A DNA stretch of 64,000 nt from an uncultured Bacteroidales bacterium (GTDB lineage: Bacteria; Bacteroidota; Bacteroidia; Bacteroidales; WCHB1-69). Below the pieces are notes generated by a model. The model was not told the DNA's origin, ran no database searches, and worked only from the letters and a program-made list of their open reading frames with translations. A program made the translations under genes and the position numbers. Below are positions 49,136 to 57,162 of the stretch, piece by piece. The stretch is taken from assembly GCA_937949745.1 (NCBI GenBank), contig CALECM010000113.1:1-64000 (forward strand), read 5' to 3'. Within the stretch, counting starts at the first letter, position 1, and each line of letters opens with the position of its first letter.

Positions 49136-50278
49136 ATGGTTATATCGCTAAAAAAAATTTTTTCCACACCGAAACTACATAAAGGAAAAGCATGGTATAT
49201 ACTTTATTCATACCGTGATCCGATTTCCCAAACAATGCATGCCTTTAAGATTACTAAAGGCTTGAATGTTGGGAATGAGGATCAAAGAATGAGAAATGCC
49301 CAAAGAATTATTGCCAATCTCACTAAAAAGCTTGAAAATGGTTGGTCTCCATTCGAAGAAAGATTTGGAAAAAAGAATTTATCCAGTCCCAATAATTGGA
49401 TAAATGCTATTTCTGATTTTTTAAGATTTAAGGCAACTGAAAATATCGAGGAACGTTCGTTTATTGAATATAGCTATAAATTGAATAAATTTATAAAGTT
49501 CATTAAAGAAAAGAAGTGGGATAAACTAAATGTTTCTTTGTTCACTTATGAGCATGCCTTAGAGTTTATGGAATGGCTAAAGGCGAATGGCTGTCGTTCT
49601 GGAAAGACTCTCAAAGAATATAAAAGCATAATGGGTCAAGTTTGTAATCATCTTAGGAAAAAACAGCTAATCACCCAAAATTTCTTTGAATTATTGCCGC
49701 ATTATAAATATATCAGTAATACCCCACGCCTATTTTCCGATAAAGAACTTCAAGAATTAAAAAATTATGCTCTCCAATGCGACCGGCAACTATGGATTAT
49801 ATTTCAGTTTATTCTATATTGCTTTTTTCGACCGGGTCGAGAAGTCCGATTAATGAGAGTTGGGGACATTGATTATGAAAAAGGAATACTGTGGAGCCGA
49901 AAAGATACAGCAAAAAATGATAAGGAAAAACCGGTGATTATTCCGGATCATTTTTTAAAATATTTAATCCAAAACGGATATCATAAAGCCAATAAAGAGG
50001 ATTTTATGTTCACTGTTGAGGGAAAACCGGGAAGTATTCCTGTTGGGAAAAACTACATATATAAGCATTATAAAAAAGCAAGATTAGCATTAGGCATAAA
50101 CACATATATTTACGCCGCTAAACATACCGGTAACCGTAAATTAAAGGACAATGGAGCCGATTTACTTGATATGATGAAACAAAATCGACATTCATCACCC
50201 AACCAAACTTATGTTTATTTGAAATCATTGGAGGATGAATATAACATGGCTTTAAAAGATAAATTCTTTACTGTTTAG
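49136..50278 (+). CDS. int: Tyrosine-recombinase integrase of the provirus
   Basis: A 380-residue phage-type integrase with an N-terminal arm-binding region (1-80), a SAM-like core-binding domain (about 85-185) and a catalytic domain (195-375). Arg I is in CFFRPGREVRLMRVGDID (R232) and the C-terminal box RHSSPNQTYVYL holds His 352 and the nucleophile Tyr 361. The box-II segment reads AAKHTGN, with Lys where the second Arg is usual, a variation seen in many Bacteroidetes integrases. It starts 105 bases after tRNA-Pro and its stop overlaps the convergent LPD1 gene by 11 bases. Confidence 0.93.
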   Translation: MVISLKKIFSTPKLHKGKAWYILYSYRDPISQTMHAFKITKGLNVGNEDQRMRNAQRIIANLTKKLENGWSPFEERFGKKNLSSPNNWINAISDFLRFKATENIEERSFIEYSYKLNKFIKFIKEKKWDKLNVSLFTYEHALEFMEWLKANGCRSGKTLKEYKSIMGQVCNHLRKKQLITQNFFELLPHYKYISNTPRLFSDKELQELKNYALQCDRQLWIIFQFILYCFFRPGREVRLMRVGDIDYEKGILWSRKDTAKNDKEKPVIIPDHFLKYLIQNGYHKANKEDFMFTVEGKPGSIPVGKNYIYKHYKKARLALGINTYIYAAKHTGNRKLKDNGADLLDMMKQNRHSSPNQTYVYLKSLEDEYNMALKDKFFTV

Positions 50279-51170
50279 ATGCTGATTTTTTGCCACTGTT
50301 CACAACATATACTTTTTTATTAGGCTTTTCATTCATTTTCCGGGAAACAATAGTAATAAATGTATCCATGGCAGGCAATACCCTTTCAAAATCTCTTTTA
50401 CATAAATAAGTACTGGATTCATATTTTGATTTCATCAAAAATGGATTTTTCAGATTCATGAAATTTAATTTATAAGCCACATATTGCTCGAAAAAGCGAG
50501 CCCAAATTTCATTTCTTGATCGCCAATAATCACCCGATTTAGCTTTAATTAGCCTCTGATAACTCTCTGATAACATTTTCCCGTCCATAATAATGGAGTC
50601 AACAATTCCGTTTGCCAAAGTTCTAAGTTGACTACCTCTATTGTCTTTTAATTTTCGAGCCGTTGAACTTCCTCCAACCAATGATCGGTAATTTCTATTT
50701 TGATCAATATACGTCCCAAAGAAATAATCCACAGCATGCCCATACTCATGCGCCAATGAATTATCTCCACTATTTTTTGTAAGATTTATCATAAACGTGG
50801 ATGGTTCAAAATGGGCTTTTGCCCCTGACATACCCCTGGCACCGAAAGCTAAGCCAATAGTGCCATCCATTCCTAAATTAGTGGATCGCATTACTTTCGA
50901 CAAATCCCGTAGTGAAATGGCTGCAGCATGTAATTTGTCTGATCTATCATTGTTTGATAGCCAGTTCCCCCACTCAAAGCCTTTTAAATTATAAAGCTTT
51001 AAAATCTCATATTGATCGAGAGGTTTCTGTGGAGATATAGTTTTCGGTAGTTTTGAAGTAATACCTTTTGAAGATTTTTGCACTACACCTCTAATACTCC
51101 AATAGCGATCAGCACGGCCTCCCGTGCTGATATCCGGATTTGAATCTACTATTTTCTTTTGTTTTTGCAT
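50268..51170 (-). CDS. LPD1-type zinc-metallopeptidase-like protein
   Basis: A 300-residue protein matching the LPD1 (large polyvalent protein associated) domain over about residues 60-230: FEWGNWLSNNDRSDKLHAAA, GTIGLAFGARGMSGAKAHFE and INLTKNSGDNSLAHEYGH. The HEYGH at 141-145 is a zincin HExxH motif. LPD1 usually sits inside giant phage or conjugative polyvalent proteins; here it is free-standing. It may be a virion protein injected with the DNA or a processing protease. Last gene of the leftward unit. Confidence 0.8.
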   Translation of the reverse strand: MQKQKKIVDSNPDISTGGRADRYWSIRGVVQKSSKGITSKLPKTISPQKPLDQYEILKLYNLKGFEWGNWLSNNDRSDKLHAAAISLRDLSKVMRSTNLGMDGTIGLAFGARGMSGAKAHFEPSTFMINLTKNSGDNSLAHEYGHAVDYFFGTYIDQNRNYRSLVGGSSTARKLKDNRGSQLRTLANGIVDSIIMDGKMLSESYQRLIKAKSGDYWRSRNEIWARFFEQYVAYKLNFMNLKNPFLMKSKYESSTYLCKRDFERVLPAMDTFITIVSRKMNEKPNKKVYVVNSGKKSASKQ

Positions 51171-51277
51171 GATTTAACTTTTTTAGATGATTTAGTAAGG
51201 GTAGTCTTGTTAGGTTTGCGAGAACTCAAATTTTTCTCATGTTTTGATAAATTGGCTATTGGTTTTTTGATATTCAT
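51149..51277 (-). CDS. Tiny basic protein (42 residues)
   Basis: An open frame of 42 codons that starts at 51277 and overlaps the LPD1 gene start. Almost half of it is Lys, Arg or Asn (for example SSKKVKSCKNKRK at the end). It could be a DNA-condensing virion protein or a non-functional frame. Support is limited to composition, position and lack of another gene in the gap. Confidence 0.4.
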   Translation of the reverse strand: MNIKKPIANLSKHEKNLSSRKPNKTTLTKSSKKVKSCKNKRK

Positions 51278-51293
51278 GGTTTTTGGGATTTAC

Positions 51294-51434
51294 TTATTTT
51301 TTCTTGTAACTCTTTCCGGCCTTTTTCATGGCAGTTTGCCATTTCATACCCGGATTGTTTTTGCGGATCCTTTTCGCTTCGCTTGTAATTTGTTTGCCCA
51401 TAGCGGACATTTGTTTTTTAGTCAGTTTTGCCAT
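51294..51434 (-). CDS. Small basic virion-like protein (46 residues)
   Basis: MAKLTKKQMSAMGKQITSEA begins a 46-residue basic protein that ends KKAGKSYKKK and contains RIRKNNPGMKWQTAM. It overlaps the u-spanin-like gene by 17 bases. Short Lys-rich proteins with an NPGMK-like motif recur, to my recollection, in viral genomes as DNA-packaging or core proteins. It is too short for routine gene calling but is well conserved-looking and in frame with the compact operon. Confidence 0.6.
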   Translation of the reverse strand: MAKLTKKQMSAMGKQITSEAKRIRKNNPGMKWQTAMKKAGKSYKKK

Positions 51435-51870
51435 TTTTATTTGTTTTATATTTGATAATTAAGATAATGCCATAAATAACCCCGCCTATTATGATGAGTA
51501 TTAAAATGGTTTCCAGGTGATCCCAGAATGTTTTTTTCGATTCTATTATCGGTTTTGGAACTTCAACCGGTATATATTCTGTTATAGTGTCTGCAGGTAG
51601 ATGAATAAAAACTTTCAGTGTGTCAAGTTGCCGAATAATAACAACATCTCCCCTATTATCCGTAATTGTAAGCGTATCAGTGTCTCCTTTGGAAAATACA
51701 AAAACTGTGTCAACGTGATATTCAGGAATTGTATAGGTATAGGGAATATCTTTTGTTGTGAATAGATCCGGACATTTATATGATAAACGGTACATTTGTT
51801 TTTCGCAGCTGCAACCGGAGAAAATTAAGGTAAATAATAAGAAAATGAAACACCTGGTTATTTTATCCAT
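51418..51870 (-). CDS. u-spanin-like lipoprotein with C-terminal membrane span
   Basis: A 150-residue protein with a lipoprotein signal peptide (lipobox FSGC at about residues 17-20) and a second membrane segment near the C-terminus (LETILILIIIGGVIYGIILI), followed by a basic tail. The periplasmic middle is beta-rich. An outer-membrane lipid anchor plus an inner-membrane span in one protein is the layout of unimolecular spanins (phage T1 gp11), which fuse the two membranes in lysis. It overlaps the TM/coiled-coil gene by 8 bases. Confidence 0.65.
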   Translation of the reverse strand: MDKITRCFIFLLFTLIFSGCSCEKQMYRLSYKCPDLFTTKDIPYTYTIPEYHVDTVFVFSKGDTDTLTITDNRGDVVIIRQLDTLKVFIHLPADTITEYIPVEVPKPIIESKKTFWDHLETILILIIIGGVIYGIILIIKYKTNKNGKTD

Positions 51871-52186
51871 TTTTCAATTGTTTTTCAAGACGGTCGTAAC
51901 TATTTTTCAATGAGTCATATTTACTGCTTAAATCATAGATTTTCTGTTGCAATCCTTCATTTTCCTGTCTTAACTGGTTGGTTTCAATGACATAGTTTAC
52001 TACCCGCCCATTAAGGTCACGTATTATTTTATCGTAAGCATCAACCTTTTTAACAATGGTTTCTATTTCCGCAGCCCCTGCAGTAGCTGCTTCCTTTCTA
52101 CGGGAATATTTAAAAGTAAAAAGCCAGGTTATAAATGACATTACAACCGCTATGGGTAGTGTTTTTAAAAACTCTATGATATCCAT
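51863..52186 (-). CDS. Membrane protein with coiled coil
   Basis: A 107-residue protein with one membrane segment (residues 9-26, LPIAVVMSFITWLFTFKY) and a long coiled coil (about 45-105). Similar short proteins lie in lysis regions of Bacteroides phages. It may be a holin-type or Rz-like lysis partner of the neighbouring spanin and lysozyme. Function not proven. Confidence 0.6.
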   Translation of the reverse strand: MDIIEFLKTLPIAVVMSFITWLFTFKYSRRKEAATAGAAEIETIVKKVDAYDKIIRDLNGRVVNYVIETNQLRQENEGLQQKIYDLSSKYDSLKNSYDRLEKQLKNG

Positions 52187-52188
52187 AA

Positions 52189-52869
52189 TTAAAATCCTTC
52201 CGGAACTCCCTTTTTAATGTATTGTTGCATTACTTCTTCGTCTGACAGTACTTGGAAACAGGTGAGTTGTGACAACTTACCTACAAAGCCATTAGCAGAA
52301 CCCTTATTCCATATTCCAATTCCCACGTACGGTTGGCCATAATTTGAAATGTAATTATCCAAATTAGTATTGGCCATTGTATTTTCAGCTTTTAATACTC
52401 CATTGATATATATTTTAGTGGTGTATGTCCCATCATCATTTTTAATGGTTGTGACTGTTTCAAAAGTCTTAATATTAAGGGGTAGAATGGAATTTATTGA
52501 TAACATTCTTTCACCAACCTGATTCACATAGGTAATTAGTTTATCATGCGCAAGCATTAACGTCCAATAAGTATCATTCGAATGCGAAGAGTTCATAAAT
52601 GAAAATTGATTACCAACTGTGTTGATTCTTGTGTGATATGCGGAAATGGTGTAATCTGAAATAGGCAACGGTTGATTATATCCTACTCCCATATTTGCTG
52701 CATTACTTGATAAATAAAGTTCACCCCCGGAAATAATTCCACTACCTTCATAATACAGGGAGTAATCACCACCGGCGACATATTTAGGATATTTATCATC
52801 CGTTAATGGTGCGTAAAAAATCAATTTTGAATTTTCCTGATGGTGTTTATCGTAATTACGCCTTAACAT
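52189..52869 (-). CDS. LamG/concanavalin-like adhesin
   Basis: A 226-residue beta-rich protein whose sequence (LIFYAPLTDDKYPKYVAGGD, and TKIYINGVLKAENTM) follows the LamG-like jelly-roll pattern found in phage spikes and fibres. It is a candidate receptor-binding protein. Its start codon overlaps the stop of the upstream gene as TAATG, implying translational coupling. Confidence 0.65.
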   Translation of the reverse strand: MLRRNYDKHHQENSKLIFYAPLTDDKYPKYVAGGDYSLYYEGSGIISGGELYLSSNAANMGVGYNQPLPISDYTISAYHTRINTVGNQFSFMNSSHSNDTYWTLMLAHDKLITYVNQVGERMLSINSILPLNIKTFETVTTIKNDDGTYTTKIYINGVLKAENTMANTNLDNYISNYGQPYVGIGIWNKGSANGFVGKLSQLTCFQVLSDEEVMQQYIKKGVPEGF

Positions 52870-53330
52870 TATCCGATAGTGTTAAAATTATTACTCATTT
52901 CAATTTCCCTGATTTCTTCAATGGTATTTGCCGCCTGGATTAATCCTTTGAGCCTATAAAAATCATTTCTCAGCATCTCCCCGATTCTTTTGTATTCGGA
53001 TAAGACTTCGGTTGCTGTGGGTGTAGTTTGGCTGTCATACACACCGGAAATAACATTAAATACTTTATAATCGGGAATAATCTCTGACATTCTCGCCTGT
53101 GACATCATGGATAGCCTTTCAATTGCCTGCAATTTAATTTCTGAAATATCGGGCGCGGATGTATTTCGCAGCTCCATATTTAAAATTTCAGCATAGGAAG
53201 CTTCCGGATGGTTGGTATAGAAATCAATCTGATCGGCCGATAACGGCACAAACAAATTGGCCGGAATATTGCTTATACCCGACTTAATAATTTGCTTCCT
53301 GGTTACATCAAAATACAATACTTTATTCAT
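52869..53330 (-). CDS. Phage protein of unknown function (spike-associated)
   Basis: A 153-residue mostly helical protein with an N-terminal beta-region (MNKVLYFDVTRKQIIKSGI). Position between two beta-rich candidate spike proteins suggests a spike-assembly or connector role. It overlaps both neighbours by one to eight bases. I do not recognise the family. Confidence 0.6.
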   Translation of the reverse strand: MNKVLYFDVTRKQIIKSGISNIPANLFVPLSADQIDFYTNHPEASYAEILNMELRNTSAPDISEIKLQAIERLSMMSQARMSEIIPDYKVFNVISGVYDSQTTPTATEVLSEYKRIGEMLRNDFYRLKGLIQAANTIEEIREIEMSNNFNTIG

Positions 53331-53928
53331 AATATTTTAGTTCACGTGATGAAAGAAGGAGTATCACACCTCCGAAACGATAAAAAGACACTTCAACAAA
53401 TGTATTTTCCTTAATCAATAAGGTGGGGTATTCAAATTCGCTTTGGTATAACATGGCATCCTCTGCGGAAAAAATTATTTGCTTATCCTTTGAAGAATTA
53501 AAAAATATTACGGTAGATAGTACACCATCTTCTTTTTGAAGAATTTTTATGGTTCTTAAATCATCCGCATTAACCAGTTCTATAATGTTGACCGTATCTT
53601 TGGAAACAGAAGGAATAAATGATATCGGACTTGCTTCGCTCTCCTGGATCACATTTATATCTCTCTTGGTTTGTGCCGATATTAATTCCTGCAATCCTTC
53701 TACATTGGTCGCTTTAGTCCTGGGTAGCAAAACATCAAAACCATTATCCGTTTTGATGTTGATGGTGATAAAATTATCTGATCCGCTTTTTTCTAATTTG
53801 AACCAGTAATCACCGGTTTTCATATCTACCGGCATATCCGGAGAAGTAATAATAACAGAACCTGCACCGGGTTTATCTTTTTCTTTTATATAGCGAAATC
53901 TATTGTCTAACTTCTTATTTAAAGCCAT
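53323..53928 (-). CDS. Beta-rich candidate spike/fibre protein
   Basis: A 201-residue protein with little predicted helix. The C-terminal half (TLLIKENTFVEVSFYRFGGV) recalls head-binding or fibre repeats of phage structural proteins. Its start at 53928 gives MALNKKLDNRFRYIKE. No signal peptide. Probably a virion vertex or fibre protein; family not recognised. Confidence 0.6.
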   Translation of the reverse strand: MALNKKLDNRFRYIKEKDKPGAGSVIITSPDMPVDMKTGDYWFKLEKSGSDNFITINIKTDNGFDVLLPRTKATNVEGLQELISAQTKRDINVIQESEASPISFIPSVSKDTVNIIELVNADDLRTIKILQKEDGVLSTVIFFNSSKDKQIIFSAEDAMLYQSEFEYPTLLIKENTFVEVSFYRFGGVILLLSSRELKYYE

Positions 53929-53934
53929 CTTATA

Positions 53935-54012
53935 TTACTTTAGGTTTTCATAAATAACCCAACTTGAAAACAGAATACAGACCACTGCAGCGGTAATTTT
54001 AGCGTACTTCAT
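53935..54012 (-). CDS. 25-residue single-span membrane peptide
   Basis: MKYAKITAAVVCILFSSWVI begins a 25-residue peptide that is nearly all membrane span. Its ATG overlaps the TGA of the lysozyme gene (ATGA), a translational-coupling arrangement. It may be a small holin or virion membrane protein. Confidence 0.45.
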   Translation of the reverse strand: MKYAKITAAVVCILFSSWVIYENLK

Positions 54013-54485
54013 AATGCTTTTTTTTTATCAAGTTCTTTCAGGTTGTATTTATTAATGATACTGATCAATTTGCTTGCATAAGTCGGATCGGTGGCATAAC
54101 CGGCCGACTGCAATGCGTATGCCTGATCTTCCGGCGTAATGGCTGATCTTACAGGCTGGTAGCGTTGCAAAGTCATTAGTAAGTGGCTATGATCCCGAAT
54201 GGAATCAGATAATGTTTTATATACCCGGAATCCGTCAGTTATGGTTACATTTTTCCCGTTCAAATATTCGCCGGTGGAAGCCCGGTATGTGGATCCGTCC
54301 CAGTATGGTGATATTTGACCGGTGGCCTTAATTCCGAAAAGATTGTTGGCGGGGCCAATTGTACTTTTGCCGTAACCGGATTCAAGGGCGGCCTGTGCCG
54401 CTTTTACCGACGGCAATAGCGGGGTTCCATTGGTTGCAATAATAAATTCGGTAGAATACTTCTTGAAAAATTCCTGTGGTGTCAT
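54009..54485 (-). CDS. GH73-type lysozyme (N-acetylglucosaminidase)
   Basis: A 158-residue peptidoglycan hydrolase of the FlgJ/GH73 family. The catalytic Glu is in AALESGYGKS, followed by NLFGIK and the C-terminal repeat-type ending. There is no signal peptide, so export depends on a holin or it is packaged in the virion. It is the endolysin or entry enzyme of the element. It overlaps the 55-residue membrane gene as TAATG. Confidence 0.85.
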   Translation of the reverse strand: MTPQEFFKKYSTEFIIATNGTPLLPSVKAAQAALESGYGKSTIGPANNLFGIKATGQISPYWDGSTYRASTGEYLNGKNVTITDGFRVYKTLSDSIRDHSHLLMTLQRYQPVRSAITPEDQAYALQSAGYATDPTYASKLISIINKYNLKELDKKKAL

Positions 54486-54652
54486 TAGCGTATTAGTTTT
54501 TTAGAGATTACAATTAAGAGGATACCGACCAGCAAGGCACCACCTAACAGGTAGGATATTGAAATAAAGTCCAATGATATGGAGAACTGTAGAGCCTTAT
54601 CCCCTTTCAGGATATCTAAAAAACCCCCGTTGTCATTATTTGTATTTGCCAT
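54485..54652 (-). CDS. 55-residue single-span membrane protein
   Basis: Starts MANTNNDNGGFLDILKGDKA and ends in one membrane segment (ISYLLGGALLVGILLIVI) with the basic tail SKKLIR. Its TAA overlaps the ATG of the lysozyme gene. Directly upstream of the lysozyme, it could be the holin; equally it could be one more virion membrane protein. Confidence 0.6.
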   Translation of the reverse strand: MANTNNDNGGFLDILKGDKALQFSISLDFISISYLLGGALLVGILLIVISKKLIR

Positions 54653-54655
54653 AGT

Positions 54656-55024
54656 TTAAGCGTTTTGAATTTGGTTCATTTGAGTTGGCGTTAAGGAAAT
54701 ATAAGTCTTACCCTTTGTTATCTCCATTAATTTATCATACTGGCTTTTTTGCACTTTATTCAACCCTAAAAACATCATCACGGCATCATGTGTGATAGGG
54801 CCAAATATGCCGTCCACGTTCATCTTGGATTCTGTGATAGGTGTGAGCGTATTTAAGGCCGTTTGAAGTGATTTAACGGCTGCTCCGGTCGTACCCACTT
54901 GTAAAGGGAAGTTGGTATCTGATCCGGGGGAACTGGCTTTATTCTTTTTTCTGTAAAGCACAATCCCGATAGTAACCAGGATAACGGCCACGATAACAAT
55001 AATTATAATCGTCTTTTTTTTCAT
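54656..55024 (-). CDS. Membrane-anchored peptidoglycan-binding protein (short)
   Basis: A 122-residue protein with an N-terminal membrane span (TIIIIVIVAVILVTIGIVLY) and a PG_binding_1-type domain (VGTTGAAVKSLQTALNTLT and VDGIFGPITHDAVMMF). It has the orientation expected of a virion membrane protein that grips the cell wall during entry. It is a shorter paralog of the adjacent gene; their ends overlap by 4 bases. Confidence 0.78.
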   Translation of the reverse strand: MKKKTIIIIVIVAVILVTIGIVLYRKKNKASSPGSDTNFPLQVGTTGAAVKSLQTALNTLTPITESKMNVDGIFGPITHDAVMMFLGLNKVQKSQYDKLMEITKGKTYISLTPTQMNQIQNA

Positions 55025-55596
55025 GCCCTTACTTTTTGAAGGAGTTCATTATACTGCTTCTCGTTTATTTGGGAATTACCGGTTTCAGCGCGTAAGGCTG
55101 TTTGTGTGCTTTCACCAAAAATGCCATCTACTTTAAGCGGAGTACCCCCATGGATGTATATATTTGCATTTAGCGCACTTTGGAGTGCTTTCACATTCTC
55201 CCCTTCAAATCCTTTACGGATAGGGAAAGAAGCAATTTTCTGTGAAGTACCGGTGAAGTATTTAGCCTGATATAACGGATTGTTATTTGCATTTGACCTT
55301 AAAGAATAAGTATCATTGAGTAAAAACTTTTCATCTACGTTTATTTTTGGCGTATCATCATCGGTTTTCTTTTGTATTGTGGCAGGTAAAGTAAGGGTTT
55401 TACTTACGGTTACATTATTTTTGAGAAAGGTTTTAAGTTTATCCTCTCTGATGGATGTATTACTATTTGTATCCCCTTCCTTATTTTCCTGGTCTTCCTG
55501 GATTGATTCATTTTCCGTCCCCTTCTTTTTCTTCCACTCTTTGTATAGAACAAAAGCAAGTATCGCAGCCAGTATGATTACTTTATTTTTTTTCAT
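55021..55596 (-). CDS. Membrane-anchored peptidoglycan-binding protein (long)
   Basis: A 191-residue protein with an N-terminal membrane span (KVIILAAILAFVLY), a charged linker and a C-terminal PG_binding_1-like domain (GFEGENVKALQSALNANIYI and VDGIFGESTQTALRAETG). The pair with the shorter neighbour suggests duplication. No catalytic residues are present; it binds rather than cuts peptidoglycan. Confidence 0.78.
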   Translation of the reverse strand: MKKNKVIILAAILAFVLYKEWKKKKGTENESIQEDQENKEGDTNSNTSIREDKLKTFLKNNVTVSKTLTLPATIQKKTDDDTPKINVDEKFLLNDTYSLRSNANNNPLYQAKYFTGTSQKIASFPIRKGFEGENVKALQSALNANIYIHGGTPLKVDGIFGESTQTALRAETGNSQINEKQYNELLQKVRA

Positions 55597-55600
55597 GGAT

Positions 55601-56059
55601 TTAAAATTGGTAATTGATTCCCTTTGAAGTTAAAATTTGATTGAGCTTTTTGATCTCCCGGCTTGAAAGGTCGCCATGTAGCCACTGTGAAAGTGTCTCA
55701 TTATCCCGGATGCCATAAACCGCAACAAGCTTGAGAACATCCGCAGTATTACGCATTTCATTGAATACGGCGTAAATGGTTGCTTCATCCGTACCTATGC
55801 CTTTCATGGCATTATAAAGTCTTTGGGCATAAGTTTTATATGCGCTCTCCGTGTAAGTAGTGGATTCCCCAGTCGCTTTGATTTCCTCGTTTAACGCCTG
55901 GTTGTTTTCTACCTTGTTCTGCAGGTTGGAAAACAGGCCTTTGATTTTATTTCTGAAAACAAAATACACGATGATTATAACCACAATCAGAATGATCAAG
56001 GCAATCATTCTTTTCGGGTTCTCGACCAGTTTTGTTGTTGTATCTAATGCGTTTGCCAT
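55601..56059 (-). CDS. Membrane-anchored protein with annexin-like motif
   Basis: A 152-residue protein with a membrane span at 17-36 (RMIALIILIVVIIIVYFVF) and a C-terminal helical domain. Residues 84-142 read AMKGIGTDEATIYAVF followed by helices ending LSSREIKKLNQIL. The GIGTDE loop and spacing recall one annexin repeat. Whether it binds lipid or calcium is unknown. It lies among other single-span candidate virion proteins. Confidence 0.65.
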   Translation of the reverse strand: MANALDTTTKLVENPKRMIALIILIVVIIIVYFVFRNKIKGLFSNLQNKVENNQALNEEIKATGESTTYTESAYKTYAQRLYNAMKGIGTDEATIYAVFNEMRNTADVLKLVAVYGIRDNETLSQWLHGDLSSREIKKLNQILTSKGINYQF

Positions 56060-56061
56060 TA

Positions 56062-56301
56062 TTATTTATGTTTTTTGAAAATGTATATTGCAAAGACGAT
56101 CAAAATCGCAATGACGATGATTTTGATATTGTCCATTTTAGTGAGTTTTAATGTAGCTGCGTACTCCGTATCATCCTGTATTTTATTATATTCAAATACC
56201 TTGTCATTGTATGATTTCTCTGCGTTTAACGAGGCGTTTTTGGCTGGATACCAAAATTCAAACCAGGTCATATAATTCTTATTATTTATCGCTCTGATCA
56301 T
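56062..56301 (-). CDS. 79-residue single-span membrane protein
   Basis: Soluble N-terminus with a charged helical segment and a C-terminal membrane span (IKIIVIAILIVFAIYIFKK). No recognised domain. It is joined to both neighbours with 4-base overlap or 2-base gaps. Likely a virion membrane protein. Confidence 0.65.
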   Translation of the reverse strand: MIRAINNKNYMTWFEFWYPAKNASLNAEKSYNDKVFEYNKIQDDTEYAATLKLTKMDNIKIIVIAILIVFAIYIFKKHK

Positions 56302-56630
56302 CTCTTTTTCTTTTTAAAAACTAAAACCAAAACAATAATTATGACAATGACAACAACCGCAATCATAGTGGTATTATTCCCGTTATTCTGGTTACTGTGG
56401 GGATTGCCGTTTGCTGATTTTTTACCCAAATCCAAATCAACCTTTAAATTGGAAAAAAATTTTCCAACACCCTCCCCTGCAGAACTAACTCCCATTGTTA
56501 AAACAGAGGAAAGGACATCTCCGACCGTATTAAAGAAAACGGAAATAAAATCCGGTGCATCAGCCGTTTTTTCAAGGGCGTAGGTACTGGTTTGGTATTT
56601 GTTTGTCGTATCCTTATAGATAGTTGCCAT
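56298..56630 (-). CDS. 110-residue tail-anchored membrane protein
   Basis: A Gly/Ser-rich middle (FINTVGDVL-like and VLTMGVSSAGEGVGKFF) and a C-terminal membrane span (TMIAVVVIVIIIVLVLVFKK). No recognised family. Candidate virion membrane protein. Confidence 0.65.
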   Translation of the reverse strand: MATIYKDTTNKYQTSTYALEKTADAPDFISVFFNTVGDVLSSVLTMGVSSAGEGVGKFFSNLKVDLDLGKKSANGNPHSNQNNGNNTTMIAVVVIVIIIVLVLVFKKKKR

Positions 56631-56632
56631 TG

Positions 56633-57160
56633 TTATTTTTTAAAGATCACGTAAAGGCCAATAATCGCAATAATGGCCACTATGATAATTGTCGTTGTTG
56701 AAATACCCGTGGAAAGTTCCCCGGTACCACCCTGGTTATTATTTACAGGGATTATGTCGTTATTCTTTTCCGAATCCGACCGGTCAAGTCCGGGAGTGCC
56801 GGTTAATGTAATCCGTGATCCATTTTCTGTGGTAACACTATTGGTATTGTTTTTATCGTAACTGATAATCTTACCATCTGATTCCATTTTCCTTAACTTA
56901 TTCTCCAGTCTGATCCTGTCATCTTTGCTATTGAAGAATATGCGAACAAACGGTTTGCTTCCACCTTCACGGGCTATCTCTATTTTTTTAAACTGTCCGG
57001 AGAAGTTATTCCTGATCAACGTCATTAGATCGGAGGGATTTTCTGAAAAAACCCTTAATCTTTTTGCCGTCAATTGATTAAATCCAGTTATCAAATCCAC
57101 TAACCGGTTATAATCAATATCCGTAATCCTACGTTGTGAATATTTGCGCTTAAGCTTCAT
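56633..57160 (-). CDS. 175-residue tail-anchored membrane protein
   Basis: A soluble helical/beta N-terminal domain of about 115 residues (MKLKRKYSQRRITDIDYNRL), a low-complexity Asn/Gly linker (NNDIIPVNNNQGGTGEL) and a C-terminal span (STTTIIIVAIIAIIGLYVIF). No family recognised. The N-terminal domain may contact DNA or the capsid interior. Confidence 0.65.
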   Translation of the reverse strand: MKLKRKYSQRRITDIDYNRLVDLITGFNQLTAKRLRVFSENPSDLMTLIRNNFSGQFKKIEIAREGGSKPFVRIFFNSKDDRIRLENKLRKMESDGKIISYDKNNTNSVTTENGSRITLTGTPGLDRSDSEKNNDIIPVNNNQGGTGELSTGISTTTIIIVAIIAIIGLYVIFKK

Positions 57161-57162
57161 CG

